Shown: one piece after another, positions 1-9,409 of the stretch
How the letters are laid out: every line of letters starts with the position of its first letter
Position numbering within the stretch: position 1 is the first letter of the stretch
Assembly: GCF_009360615.1 (NCBI RefSeq)
Contig: NZ_SPEY01000011.1
Coordinates: 1-64,000 of the forward strand
Source of the DNA: Comamonas sp.
Lineage (GTDB): Bacteria; Pseudomonadota; Gammaproteobacteria; Burkholderiales; Burkholderiaceae_C
Length of the DNA stretch: 64,000 nucleotides
Direction: 5' to 3'
Translations under genes and position numbers: made by a program
The notes under the pieces: generated by a model
Seen by the model: only the letters and a program-made list of their open reading frames with translations
Told to the model about the DNA's origin: nothing
Database searches by the model: none

Positions 1-2
1 TG

Positions 3-848
3 TTCGTCGATCACGGCCTGCTGCGCCTGAACGAAGGCGATATGGTCATGGACATGTTCGAAGGCAAGCTGCACGCCAAGGTGGTGCGCGTCGATGCCTC
101 CGAGCTGTTCCTGGGCGAGCTGGCCGGCGTGTCCGAGCCCGAGCAAAAGCGCAAGATCATCGGTCGCCTGTTCGTCGATGTCTTCAAGGCCGAAGCCGAG
201 AAGCTCAAGGCGGCCAACGCAGGCTCCAAGGGTGCCACCTTCCTGGCCCAGGGCACCATCTATCCCGACGTGATCGAGTCGGGCGGCGCCAAGAGCAAGA
301 AAGCCGTCACCATCAAGAGCCACCACAACGTCGGCGGTCTGCCCGAGCAACTGGGTCTGAAGCTGCTGGAACCCCTGCGCGACCTGTTCAAGGACGAGGT
401 GCGCGAACTGGGCGTGGCCCTGGGTCTGCCTCGCGGCATGGTCTACCGCCACCCCTTCCCCGGCCCCGGCCTGGGCGTTCGCATTCTGGGAGAGGTGAAA
501 AAGGAATATGCCGACCTCCTGCGCCGCGCCGACGCCATCTTCATCGAAGAGCTCAACAACTGGATCGACGAAAAGACCGGCAAGAGCTGGTACGACCTGA
601 CCAGCCAGGCCTTTACCGTGTTCCTGCCTGTCAAGAGCGTAGGCGTGATGGGCGATGGCCGCACCTATGACTACGTCGTGGCACTGCGCGCGGTGGTCAC
701 CAGCGACTTCATGACTGCCGACTGGGCCGAGCTGCCCTACGGCCTGCTCAAGAAGGCATCCGGCCGGATCATCAATGAAGTGCGCGGCATCAACCGCGTC
801 ACCTACGACGTGAGCACCAAGCCACCAGCAACCATCGAGTGGGAATAA
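3..848 (+). CDS. guaA: GMP synthase (glutamine-hydrolysing), C-terminal part, truncated by window edge
   Basis: This is the C-terminal part of GuaA, which aminates XMP to GMP with glutamine and ATP in purine biosynthesis. The reading frame is open from base 3 and begins [13 protein letters not shown], inside the ATP-pyrophosphatase domain. It runs through the dimerisation domain with the conserved stretch [15 protein letters not shown] and ends in the usual GuaA tail [10 protein letters not shown]. The N-terminal amidotransferase domain lies outside the window, so this is an edge truncation and not a broken gene. A strong hairpin follows the stop, so it is probably the last gene of its transcript. 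Identification is very secure. Confidence 0.97.
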   Translation, partial: FVDHGLLRLNEGDMVMDMFEGKLHAKVVRVDASELFLGELAGVSEPEQKRKIIGRLFVDVFKAEAEKLKAANAGSKGATFLAQGTIYPDVIESGGAKSKKAVTIKSHHNVGGLPEQLGLKLLEPLRDLFKDEVRELGVALGLPRGMVYRHPFPGPGLGVRILGEVKKEYADLLRRADAIFIEELNNWIDEKTGKSWYDLTSQAFTVFLPVKSVGVMGDGRTYDYVVALRAVVTSDFMTADWAELPYGLLKKASGRIINEVRGINRVTYDVSTKPPATIEWE

Positions 849-857
849 TCCACAGTG

Positions 858-887
858 AATCCAAGACGCCGTGCTGCGTCTTGGATT
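858..887 (+). terminator. Rho-independent-like terminator after guaA
   Basis: A perfect 12-bp inverted repeat (AATCCAAGACGC / GCGTCTTGGATT) with a 6-base loop starts 10 bases after the guaA stop and is followed by a mildly T-rich tail. The position fits termination of guaA transcription. Confidence 0.8.
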
Positions 888-1908
888 TCCCATGATTCTT
901 TGAAACTCAAGGATTTACGTGTTTTTCGCAAGCCTATAAGGTGCAACGGGAACCACATTTTTCGGCACATTTGACGGTCAATCCTTGATTTTCCGAGGCG
1001 CTGCATCCTTTACCGACATGCGTTGTGGCGGTAAAGCTCTTCAAGCAAGACGCCCATACTCACAGACACGGAACTGGGCAAACTACGCTCTGGAGACAAG
1101 GCATTCAAAATTGCCGCCAGAGACCGCCTGCACGCCCCGCCCCCCCTGCGGGAACCAGACCGTGCCGATACGACTACCGCCCCAATGGTGGACGTGAAAC
1201 GCTGGCCATTGGCCGCCAAGACGAATCTCTCGGCGCCAAGTCCACTCCCGAGCCAAGCGAACTTGGGTTCGGTCTGTCCATTTCCCTTGCAGAAGCCAGA
1301 GCACTGCCGGCCATAGCGAGACGCAGTGTCGAAGTCAGAGAGCCGCCGCCCAGAAGAACGCTGAGAAGCAGCAGACGCACAGACTTTCTCAAGCCAGGCT
1401 GAGCACTATTGCGCCGACAGATCAGACCCAACAGCAGTACTGGAACGGGAGCATTGCAGTCGTCCGCACTGTGCGCCCTGCCCCCCCATTAGCCGCATTC
1501 CGGCTATGAGCCTCCTGAGAATCAACACCCAGATCGTGCTGGGTGCGTCGCGATCGCTCTCCGCAGGACAAACGCAATGCTGGCGATCAGAGCATCAATA
1601 ACCGGAGGGCACTCCAAGCTCGAGTCGACCGCTTGGTGCCTCTGCATCCAGGTTGAGGATGCACTGGCAACTTGTACCAGCACGAACGGCAACTCCCGGC
1701 TTGGAGGAGCCCTCCGGACCGCTTGCAGATAACGTCTTCAGCCCGATAGTGATGCGACCAGGAATTGCGAATCACTGCCTATTCGATTCCTGCGGATTTC
1801 GATGCCAGACGCTCCCGTGAATCCGGATCGTCTGTACAACAGCATCATAAAAAAGTTTCTTTTTTTTTCATGAGTAGTAAAATTTAACAATTATTTGCAG
1901 AGCTATAT
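888..1908. other. Long non-coding stretch between guaA and cysC
   Basis: About 1 kb with no reading frame that has a ribosome binding site, a recognisable domain or coherent composition. The centre (1121-1437) is one copy of a dispersed repeat, listed separately. The last 80 bases before cysC are AT-rich, with T and A runs near 1848-1885, and probably hold the promoter of the cysC-tps cluster. Confidence 0.6.
1121..1437 (+). repeat. Dispersed intergenic repeat, copy A
   Basis: This stretch aligns collinearly, with little length change (317 against 313 bases), to 10618-10930. Shared anchors in order include GCCTGCACG, CCGATACGA, CAATGG, GAGCCA/CCAAGCGA, TTCGGTC, AGAGCACTGC, GCGAGA and CCAGAAG. 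The copies are clearly diverged. Neither is a convincing gene on either strand. The two copies flank the cysC-TPS-sulfotransferase cluster in the same orientation. Confidence 0.6.
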
Positions 1909-1929
1909 GTGCGTCATACCTGCGCAAAC

Positions 1930-2529
1930 ATGGCTGATCTCATGTCTTCGTCATCCAGCCCTATCCAGATTTCGGCTCTGCCATACAGCATGTTCAAGCC
2001 GTCGACCATCTGGCTAACGGGGCTCAGCGGAGCAGGGAAATCTACGCTAGGCAAGGCCCTTGCCTCCTCACTAAAACACCAGGGCATTCCCTGCTGTTCG
2101 CTTGACGGCGATGAACTTCGCCATGGATTGAACAAAGACCTGGGGTTTTCAGAAGCTGACCGGCGAGAAAACATCCGACGAGTGGCCGAAGTGGCTCGGC
2201 TGATGAACCATGCAGGTTTGGTGGTAGTCGCGTCCTTTATATCGCCGTACCGGGCGGACCGCGAGAACGCCAGAAACATCATCGGTCCCTCAGCCTTCCA
2301 TGAGGTCTACCTGAGCACCTCCCTGGAGGTATGTGAAGCCCGCGATCCCAAGAAACTGTATGCCCGTGCGCGTGCAGGCGAGATAGCCTATTTCACGGGA
2401 CTTTCCGCACCCTACGAGCCGCCGCTTCAGGCGCAACTGACGCTAGACACTGCACATCTGGGTCTGTCGCAGTGCATTGACACGCTCTGCGAGTTCGCCA
2501 GCAGATGCATCGCGACGCCCGATCCCTAG
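1930..2529 (+). CDS. cysC: Adenylylsulfate (APS) kinase
   Basis: CysC phosphorylates adenosine 5'-phosphosulfate to PAPS, the universal sulfate donor. The P-loop GLSGAGKST is near residue 32 counting from the ATG at 1930. It is followed by the family motifs LDGDELRHGLNKDLGFSE, the Arg-rich segment DRRENIRRVAEVARL, SFISPYRADRENAR and DPKKLYARARAGEI. It stands alone with no CysN/NodQ fusion. The start is uncertain: GTG 1909 and ATGs at 1930, 1942 and 1990 are all possible, and none has a clear Shine-Dalgarno site. The next gene begins 76 bases downstream on the same strand, and a PAPS-using sulfotransferase closes the cluster. This suggests the kinase supplies PAPS locally and does not serve general assimilation. 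Confidence 0.9.
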   Translation: MADLMSSSSSPIQISALPYSMFKPSTIWLTGLSGAGKSTLGKALASSLKHQGIPCCSLDGDELRHGLNKDLGFSEADRRENIRRVAEVARLMNHAGLVVVASFISPYRADRENARNIIGPSAFHEVYLSTSLEVCEARDPKKLYARARAGEIAYFTGLSAPYEPPLQAQLTLDTAHLGLSQCIDTLCEFASRCIATPDP

Positions 2530-2605
2530 CGCCAGCGACCTCCAATCGATTGCGTTAGTTTCGACCAGATGCCGCAAGCGGTAGGCTGGGCTGATAGGAA
2601 AAAAA

Positions 2606-4267
2606 TTGAAAATACAACTCGCCCCGATAGCTGTTCTCGTTCTTTGCAGCAGCGCAATGGCAGCCGACTTTCCTGGTGCAGGCAGCCAACTACAGCAGGT
2701 TCCGCCTGCCCCGGCTCCCAAGCCCATCCCACCACAAATACGGATCGAGAAAGGCGCTCCCGTTGCGCAGCCTACAGAGGACAAGACCCGAATCACCGTC
2801 GAAAAGTTGCGAGTGATCGGCTCCACTGTGGTGCCTGAAGCCGAACTGATTGGGGCGAGCGGTTTTGTCTCAGGTAGTGATGTCACATTGACCGAGTTGC
2901 GGGGGATGGCGGCAAGGGTTGCAGCGCACCTTCAGCAACGTGGCTACTTTCTGGCCCAGGCCTATCTGCCAGCGCAAGAAAGCGAAGATGGAAGCATCAC
3001 CATCGCGGTGCTGCTGGGTCAATATGGTCAGGTGACGCTGAATAACCAAAGCCCCGTCTCCGATACCCTGATCCATCAGATTGCGGATGGCCTCAGCGGC
3101 CAGCCTATCACGGCATCTACGCTGGAGCGCAAGCTGTTGCTGCTGTCCGACCTGCCGGGCAGCCAAGTCAGCTCTACCCTGGCGCCTGGTGCATCCGCCG
3201 GATACTCGGATCTGCTGATTGATGTAAAGCCTGGAGCACGCATCAGTGGCAGTGTCGATGCGGACAACACAGGCAATCGTTATACCGGGCGTAATCGTGT
3301 TGGTGCCACGGTCAACATTGCCGAACTTGCCGGTTGGGGAGATGTCGCCAGTGTGCGCGCCTTCACCTCGGCAGAAGGACTGAACTACGGGCGATTGGCC
3401 TATCAACTCCAGGTGGGTGAAGCGAAGATCGGTGCTGCCTACGCCAGTATGGACTATCGCCTTCGCAAGGATTTTGCGGCCCTGGATGCCAGCGGCAACG
3501 CCAAGATTGCGAGTCTGTACGGCAGTTATCCATTGATTCGTTCGCGTAGCGGCAACCTGTTTGTTCAACTGGGTTACGACAACAAGAAATTCAGCGACAG
3601 CGTCAACGCAACCGGCTCAGTTACCAAAAAGAACATCGATGCCTGGATGCTCAATTTCAATGGCGATCTGCGTGACCAGCTCGGGGGCGGCGGCATCAAT
3701 GCATTCGCATTGGGGTGGACCTACGGCAAGGTGGATATTCGCTCTCCACTATCGCGCCAGATTGACGAGTTGGGTGTGCAGACCCAGGGCGGCTTCAACA
3801 AACTCAGCCTTTCGCTCAGCCGGTTGCAGAGTCTGAGCAGCAACACGATGTTGTATGCAGCATTGAATGCGCAATGGGCATCAAAGAACCTGGATATCTC
3901 CGAAAAGATGGGCTTGGGCGGCGTCGGCGGGGTGCGCGCCTATCCGGGTGGCGAGGCCTATGGTGACGCCGGCTACCAGTTCACGCTGGAGCTTCGCCAT
4001 CAATTGAGAACGCCTGAATTCCTGCCTGCCGGACAGTTCCAACTGGTCGGTTTCGTCGATACAGGAACTGTCAAGCTCAACCGTCACCCATGGACTGGTG
4101 GCGATAACCACCGCACCTTGAGTGGCGCAGGCATTGGCGCCAACTGGAGCGGGAGCAATGGGCTGGTGCTCAAGCTGTCCTACGCACACAAGCTGGGCAC
4201 TGAAAAAGCCACTTCCGTGCCTGACGCATCAAGCCGTGTCTGGTTGCAGGCTGTCAAATACTTCTGA
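2606..4267 (+). CDS. TpsB-type outer-membrane transporter (ShlB/FhaC/HecB family)
   Basis: This is the outer-membrane partner of a two-partner (type Vb) secretion pair, a 16-strand beta-barrel that exports its TpsA protein. The start is TTG at 2606, preceded by AGGAA at good spacing and followed by a signal peptide ending SSAMAA. A proline-rich linker is followed by a POTRA_2 domain (about residues 60-135, with TVEKLRVIGS), a second POTRA-like region and the barrel. The family barrel motif appears as GVRAYPGGEAYGD (canonical VRGY, here VRAY). The last residue is Phe, as expected for BAM-inserted barrels. The length of 553 aa is normal. It lies 56 bases before its presumed substrate tpsA. Confidence 0.93.
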   Translation: MKIQLAPIAVLVLCSSAMAADFPGAGSQLQQVPPAPAPKPIPPQIRIEKGAPVAQPTEDKTRITVEKLRVIGSTVVPEAELIGASGFVSGSDVTLTELRGMAARVAAHLQQRGYFLAQAYLPAQESEDGSITIAVLLGQYGQVTLNNQSPVSDTLIHQIADGLSGQPITASTLERKLLLLSDLPGSQVSSTLAPGASAGYSDLLIDVKPGARISGSVDADNTGNRYTGRNRVGATVNIAELAGWGDVASVRAFTSAEGLNYGRLAYQLQVGEAKIGAAYASMDYRLRKDFAALDASGNAKIASLYGSYPLIRSRSGNLFVQLGYDNKKFSDSVNATGSVTKKNIDAWMLNFNGDLRDQLGGGGINAFALGWTYGKVDIRSPLSRQIDELGVQTQGGFNKLSLSLSRLQSLSSNTMLYAALNAQWASKNLDISEKMGLGGVGGVRAYPGGEAYGDAGYQFTLELRHQLRTPEFLPAGQFQLVGFVDTGTVKLNRHPWTGGDNHRTLSGAGIGANWSGSNGLVLKLSYAHKLGTEKATSVPDASSRVWLQAVKYF

Positions 4268-4323
4268 CCCGAGCGGGCGTGTAGTCGCCACCAAGAGCAA
4301 TTATCTGAATACCGGAGACCGAC

Positions 4324-7300
4324 ATGAACCACATCTACCGCTCAGTATGGAACGCGCATACCAATACCTTCACTGCGGTGCCGGAGCACAGCAAGAGCGC
4401 GGGTAAGGCCTCCATGCCGGGGCGTAGCGGCGGCAGCCTTCAACCCCCCTGGTTTGCTATGACGTTGATCGCAGCGTCGCTGATGTTCATCGGTATGCCT
4501 GCGATTGCTGCACCTGCGGGAGGTGAGGTCGTCGCCGGACAGGCAACGGTTCAACAGACTCCAGGATCAACCGTTATCCAGCAAGGCAGTCAGAACGCTG
4601 TGATTAACTGGAACACGTTCAATATCGGTCGCGGCGAGTCGGTGGTTTTCCAGCAGCCCAATACCAGCTCCGTGGCCTTGAATCGGGTGCTGGGCACCGA
4701 GGGGTCGAGCATCCTCGGCAACCTGTCGGCCAATGGCAAGGTGTTCATCGTCAACCCCAACGGTATCTTGTTTGGCCAGGGCGCTTCCGTCAATACGGCC
4801 GGTTTGGTCGCCTCGACACTCGATATTTCCAACCGCGATTTCATGTCGGGCAAGTACCAGTTCAGCGGCAACGGTACGGGCAAGGTCTTGAACCAGGGCA
4901 GCATCAGCGCTCCGGGGGGATATGTGGCCTTGTTGGGCGCCCATGTGTCGAACGAGGGAACGATACAGGCACGCCTGGGCTCCGTTGCACTGGCGGCCGG
5001 CAATGCCATCACGCTAGACGTGGCGGGCGACGGCTTGCTCCATGTGGCGATCAACGAGGGTGCCGTCGGTGCGCTGGTCAAGAACGGTGGTCTGATCAAG
5101 GCCGACGGCGGCAGCGTACTGCTGAGTGCGCAGGCGGCGGGCGACCTGCTCAAGACGGTAGTCAACAACACGGGCATCATCGAGGCCCATAGCATTGATA
5201 CACGCAGCGGCACGATCAAGCTGTTGGGTGACATGCAAAGTGGCACGGTCAACGCCGCCGGCACCCTGGACGCCAGTGCACCCACGGGTGGCCACGGCGG
5301 CTTTATCGATACTTCGGCCGCTCACGTGAAGATCGATGACGCGCTGAAAGTCACGACGGCGGCGGCCAAGGGCCTTGCTGGCACCTGGCTGATCGATCCA
5401 ACCGACTACAACATTGCTGCGTCCGGTGGCGACCAGACGGGCGCCTTCTTTACGAATGCGCTCAAATCGAGCAATGTTCATATCCAGAGCGTGTCGGGCG
5501 GCAGCGGCACGCAAGGCAACATCAACGTCAACGATACGATCTCATGGTCGGCCAACAAGCTGACCCTGACCGCGCAAAACAATATCAACATCAACAAGTC
5601 GATGCGCGGTACTGGCTCGGCCAGCCTGGCGCTCGAATATGGGCAGAGCAACGTCGCAGCAGGCAATGCCAGTACCTATAACATCGCCTCTTCCGTCGCT
5701 GTGGATCTGCCGTCCGGGAACAATTTCAGTACCAAACTGGGCAGCGACGGTGTCACCAACACCTATCAGGTGATCAATAGCTTGGGCGCATTCAATAGCG
5801 CCACCGGAGCCGACCTGCAGGGTATGCAAGCTAACCTGTCCGGTAAGTACGTCTTGGGCAGCAATATTGATGCCCGTCCAACAGGTAGTTGGAACAGCGG
5901 CAAGGGTTTCATGCCGATCGGCAGTGCGGGATCGGCCTTCACCGGCACCCTGGACGGATTGGGCCATGAAATCGTCGGTTTGACGATCAATCGGCCGGAT
6001 GTGGATGTCGGCCTGTTCGGGAACATCGGTGCCGGCGGCGTTGTACGCAACCTGGGCTTGAGCAGCCTCAGCGTTTCTGGTTCGCAAGCGAACTACGGCA
6101 GTACCTATGCCAGCATTGGCGCGCTGGCTGCCGTCAATAATGGCAAAGTCGCTAATGTTTATAGCAACGGCGCCGTGAGTGGCTCCGGCTACGTCAATCT
6201 GGGTGGCCTAGTCGGCACTAATGCAGGAACGATCATCAATAGCCGCGTTTCTGGTACGGTTGGAGCGGGCGGCTATGGCGCAGCAGGCGGCTTTGTGGGC
6301 CTCAATACTGAGGGCGGCTTGATCAAGAGCAGTTCCAGTTCCGCCACTACAAGCTCCACGCACTACGTCGCGGCCGGCCTGGTTGTCACCAATTCGGGCA
6401 CGATCACCGATAGCTATGCAACGGGCACTGTTAACGCAGGCGGCAACTATGGCGGCGGCCTCGTCAGTATTAATAATGCCACGATTAGCAATAGCTATGC
6501 GACAGGCGCGATGAACGGCACAGGCAGTGCTGGCGGCTTGGTTGGTATCAATAACAGCCCCAGCGCGACCATCACCAATAGCTACGCGACAGGCAAGGTG
6601 ACTTCCACCGGCGGCTATGTCGGCGGCCTGGTGGGGCTGTTGCGCGGCAGCTTGAGCAACAGCTATGCGACGGGTGATGTGCAGACCACCTCGCTGGCAG
6701 GTGGGATCGTCGGCTATAACGTGGGCGGCACCATCACTAATGTGTATACCACTGGCAAGGTCACGGGCGGCGGTGCCAGCGTCGGTGCCATCGTCGGTGA
6801 GCACAATTCCGGCTCCGTCAACCGCGCCTATTTTGACAGCACGATTAACTCTGGTCTGAATGGCGTCGGTCAAAGCTTCAATGGCGCTACCTCGAACGCC
6901 CAAGGACTGAGCACGGCTCAGATGCTGGTATCGAGTAATTATGTAGGGTTCAATTTCACGACCACGGGCGGCGCCACAGGCAACAACTGGGTGGCGGTGA
7001 GTGCCGACGGCACGCTCAATGGAGGTGCCGGCACGCGTCCGATGCTGGCATCCGAATGGTCGACGAACATCAACTCGGCGCACCAGTTGCAACTGATGAC
7101 AATGAATCAATCGGCCAACTACACCCTGGGCAGCAGCTTCAGCGCTGCCACGACGGCGGCCAATGGTAAGGATATCTGGGGCACCACAGGCTTCATTCCC
7201 GTCGGCACGGTGGCTTCGGCCTTCACGGGCAGCCTCGATGGGGCCGGGCATATTATTTCCAGTCTGAATATTGCCAAGTCTGGTACTACGGGCGTGGGCC

Positions 7301-9402
7301 TGTTTGGCGTGCTCGGCGGCGGTGGTGTGATCGCGAATGTGGGTTTGTCTGGCGGCACGATCATCGGTGGTGACGCTACAGGCGCCCTGGTGGGCAGTAA
7401 TGGTGGCAGCATCAGCGGCAGCTTTGCCACCAGCACTGTTACGGGCGTCAACAATGTTGGTGGCCTGGTCGGTACCAATATGAGCACGGGGACAGTCAAA
7501 GATAGCTATGCCAGTGGTTCCGTGACTGGCAGCAGCTCGGCGGGTGGCTTGGTAGGCAGCAATAGCGGTGGCGTCGCGACTAGCTATGCGAACGGGAGCG
7601 TGACGGGCGCCGGTGGTGGCTTGATCGGTACTGGCGTGGGTATCGTCACTGGCAGTTACTGGGATACCACGTCGAGCGGGAAAGCGGTCAGTGCAGGTGG
7701 CATTGGCTTGACTACGAGCCAACTCAAAAGCTTGTCCAATTACACCAGTAAGGGCTGGGACTTGGGCCAGATGTGGGTCGCTTATGATGGGCAGAGTTCG
7801 CCATTTCTGCGTTCGTTCATGAAGCAGATCGTTGTCAGTGTCTCGTACGATACCAAGGTATATGACGGCGTGGCCTATGCCGGAGGGGCCAGCAGTCTGA
7901 GCTATTCGAATGTCTATGACAACACGGTTTTGCTGGGTACACCCGTCCTTACCGGCAATGTCGTTGGCGCCGTCAATGCTGGCACATACACGGTATCTGC
8001 AAGCGGCCTCTACTCCACGGGTGGCCAGTCTGGCTACGCGATCAGCTATATCGACGGCGGCTTGGTAATCAAGCCGAAGACTGTGACCTTGAGTGGTGCG
8101 GCAGTAGCCGACAAAGTGTACGACGGCACGACCACGGCCACTATCAGTGGTACTTTAGATGGCGTGCTGGCCGCCGACCAAGCGAATGTGAGTCAGGCAC
8201 TGAGCGGAACCTATGTCAGCAAGAATGCGGGCAATGGCATCTCGGTGATGGTCAACGCGAGCCTCGGCGGCAGCGCTGGAGGCAATTACGCATTGGCACC
8301 AGTGTCTGGTTTAACCGGCAATATCACCAAGGCCACCATTGCCAGCGTGGGCGGCATCACCGCCGTCAACAGGACGTACGACGGCACACTCACGGCGGGT
8401 CTGAACACCGCAGGCGCCTCGTTCAGCGGCATGGTCGCAGGCGACAGCCTGAGCGTGGCTACGGCCAGCGGCAGCTTCAGCGACAAGAACGCCGCCACCG
8501 GCAAGACCGTCTCGGTGAGCGGCATCAGCCTGGGCGGCGCCGATGCCGGCAACTACACCCTGGCCAGCAGCACGGCCACCACCACCGCCGATATCTCCAG
8601 GGCCACCATTGCCAGCGTGGGCGGCATCACCGCCATCAACAGGACGTACGACGGCACACTCACGGCAGGTCTGAACACCGCAGGCGCCTCGTTTACCGGC
8701 ATGGTCGCAGGCGATAGCCTGAGCGTGGCTACGGCCAGAGGCAGCTTCAGCGACAAGAACGCCGCCACCGGCAAGACCGTCACGGTGAGCGGCATCAGCC
8801 TGGGCGGTGCCGATGCCGGCAACTACACCCTGGCCGATACCAATGCTATTGCCACGGGGACCATAACTCCCAAGGCTTTGACGGTCACTGTTGACAGCGT
8901 GTCCAAGAATGTTGGCCAGGTGAACCCCACTTTTAGCGCCACCTACGTGGGTCTTGCGGGAACAGATACTCCATCAGTTCTGGAAGGGGAACTGATCTTC
9001 GCGACCACCGCCAATACATCGTCACCAGCAGGCAGCTACCAAATTTCAGCAACAGGAAAAAAATCGCTCAACTACGATATTCATTTTGCTAACGGCCAGT
9101 TAGTAGTACGCGATGCGCCTAATAACGGGATCCAGAATGCTGTCGCGAACACTGCGGCACAGATCAATACAGTCCCCACACGAGGAGATGTATTCGTACA
9201 ATCAGGCGAAAAGGTTGTAAGTCAAGAAAATGCTCAACCCTCCTCCACGGTAGGGGGAACAACACCGAGAGTTGGAAGCACAGAGATCACTTCCCTCGCA
9301 GGCTTAAACCTTTCGATACGGGAACTAGGCATTAACCTCCCTTCTGACTTTATTGAAAGTCCGGAATTTCCTGAGAAGAAACATCTGGATGCGAAAAGAT
9401 AG
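4324..9402 (+). CDS. TpsA exoprotein: haemagglutinin-like adhesin with GLUG and YDG/MBG repeats
   Basis: This is a 1692-residue secreted filamentous protein and the presumed cargo of the TpsB just upstream. The N terminus has the extended signal peptide region typical of large TpsA proteins (MNHIYRSVWNAHTNTF), then a hydrophobic core and cleavage near residue 63. The TPS secretion domain follows (about 65-310), with NPNG at 144-147 inside VFIVNPNGILFG. Residues about 585-855 and 955-1125 carry many GLUG-type repeats (GGLVG, NSYATG). Residues about 1175-1595 carry MBG/YDG modules (KVYDG, RTYDGT). The tail is short and charged. The start at 4324 has GGAG upstream. The architecture recalls HMW1-type adhesins, whose operons end in a modifying enzyme. 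Here that place is taken by a sulfotransferase. Surface location and adhesion are inferred. Confidence 0.93.
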   Translation: MNHIYRSVWNAHTNTFTAVPEHSKSAGKASMPGRSGGSLQPPWFAMTLIAASLMFIGMPAIAAPAGGEVVAGQATVQQTPGSTVIQQGSQNAVINWNTFNIGRGESVVFQQPNTSSVALNRVLGTEGSSILGNLSANGKVFIVNPNGILFGQGASVNTAGLVASTLDISNRDFMSGKYQFSGNGTGKVLNQGSISAPGGYVALLGAHVSNEGTIQARLGSVALAAGNAITLDVAGDGLLHVAINEGAVGALVKNGGLIKADGGSVLLSAQAAGDLLKTVVNNTGIIEAHSIDTRSGTIKLLGDMQSGTVNAAGTLDASAPTGGHGGFIDTSAAHVKIDDALKVTTAAAKGLAGTWLIDPTDYNIAASGGDQTGAFFTNALKSSNVHIQSVSGGSGTQGNINVNDTISWSANKLTLTAQNNININKSMRGTGSASLALEYGQSNVAAGNASTYNIASSVAVDLPSGNNFSTKLGSDGVTNTYQVINSLGAFNSATGADLQGMQANLSGKYVLGSNIDARPTGSWNSGKGFMPIGSAGSAFTGTLDGLGHEIVGLTINRPDVDVGLFGNIGAGGVVRNLGLSSLSVSGSQANYGSTYASIGALAAVNNGKVANVYSNGAVSGSGYVNLGGLVGTNAGTIINSRVSGTVGAGGYGAAGGFVGLNTEGGLIKSSSSSATTSSTHYVAAGLVVTNSGTITDSYATGTVNAGGNYGGGLVSINNATISNSYATGAMNGTGSAGGLVGINNSPSATITNSYATGKVTSTGGYVGGLVGLLRGSLSNSYATGDVQTTSLAGGIVGYNVGGTITNVYTTGKVTGGGASVGAIVGEHNSGSVNRAYFDSTINSGLNGVGQSFNGATSNAQGLSTAQMLVSSNYVGFNFTTTGGATGNNWVAVSADGTLNGGAGTRPMLASEWSTNINSAHQLQLMTMNQSANYTLGSSFSAATTAANGKDIWGTTGFIPVGTVASAFTGSLDGAGHIISSLNIAKSGTTGVGLFGVLGGGGVIANVGLSGGTIIGGDATGALVGSNGGSISGSFATSTVTGVNNVGGLVGTNMSTGTVKDSYASGSVTGSSSAGGLVGSNSGGVATSYANGSVTGAGGGLIGTGVGIVTGSYWDTTSSGKAVSAGGIGLTTSQLKSLSNYTSKGWDLGQMWVAYDGQSSPFLRSFMKQIVVSVSYDTKVYDGVAYAGGASSLSYSNVYDNTVLLGTPVLTGNVVGAVNAGTYTVSASGLYSTGGQSGYAISYIDGGLVIKPKTVTLSGAAVADKVYDGTTTATISGTLDGVLAADQANVSQALSGTYVSKNAGNGISVMVNASLGGSAGGNYALAPVSGLTGNITKATIASVGGITAVNRTYDGTLTAGLNTAGASFSGMVAGDSLSVATASGSFSDKNAATGKTVSVSGISLGGADAGNYTLASSTATTTADISRATIASVGGITAINRTYDGTLTAGLNTAGASFTGMVAGDSLSVATARGSFSDKNAATGKTVTVSGISLGGADAGNYTLADTNAIATGTITPKALTVTVDSVSKNVGQVNPTFSATYVGLAGTDTPSVLEGELIFATTANTSSPAGSYQISATGKKSLNYDIHFANGQLVVRDAPNNGIQNAVANTAAQINTVPTRGDVFVQSGEKVVSQENAQPSSTVGGTTPRVGSTEITSLAGLNLSIRELGINLPSDFIESPEFPEKKHLDAKR
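8332..8871 (+). repeat. Two near-identical tandem 270-bp YDG units inside tpsA
   Basis: The unit starting at 8332 (GCCACCATTGCCAGCGTGGG) recurs at 8602. The period is 270 bp (90 residues), with only scattered substitutions such as Val/Ile before the NRTYDGT motif; the last bases of the second unit are diverged. Such identity suggests recent duplication or gene conversion, and copy number may vary between strains. Confidence 0.85.
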
Positions 9403-9409
9403 CTTGAAC

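Noticed and set aside
888..1908. A protein gene in the guaA-cysC gap (frame 1025-1402)
   Set aside because: It has no ribosome site and an Arg/Pro-rich composition. The homologous region at 10.6-10.9 kb does not conserve the reading frame better than the DNA.
6208..7722. A long (504-codon) open frame on the minus strand inside tpsA
   Set aside because: It is antisense to the GLUG repeats. Its His/Ala/Thr/Arg-rich composition comes from the repetitive GC-rich sense codons, and it has no ribosome site or domain.
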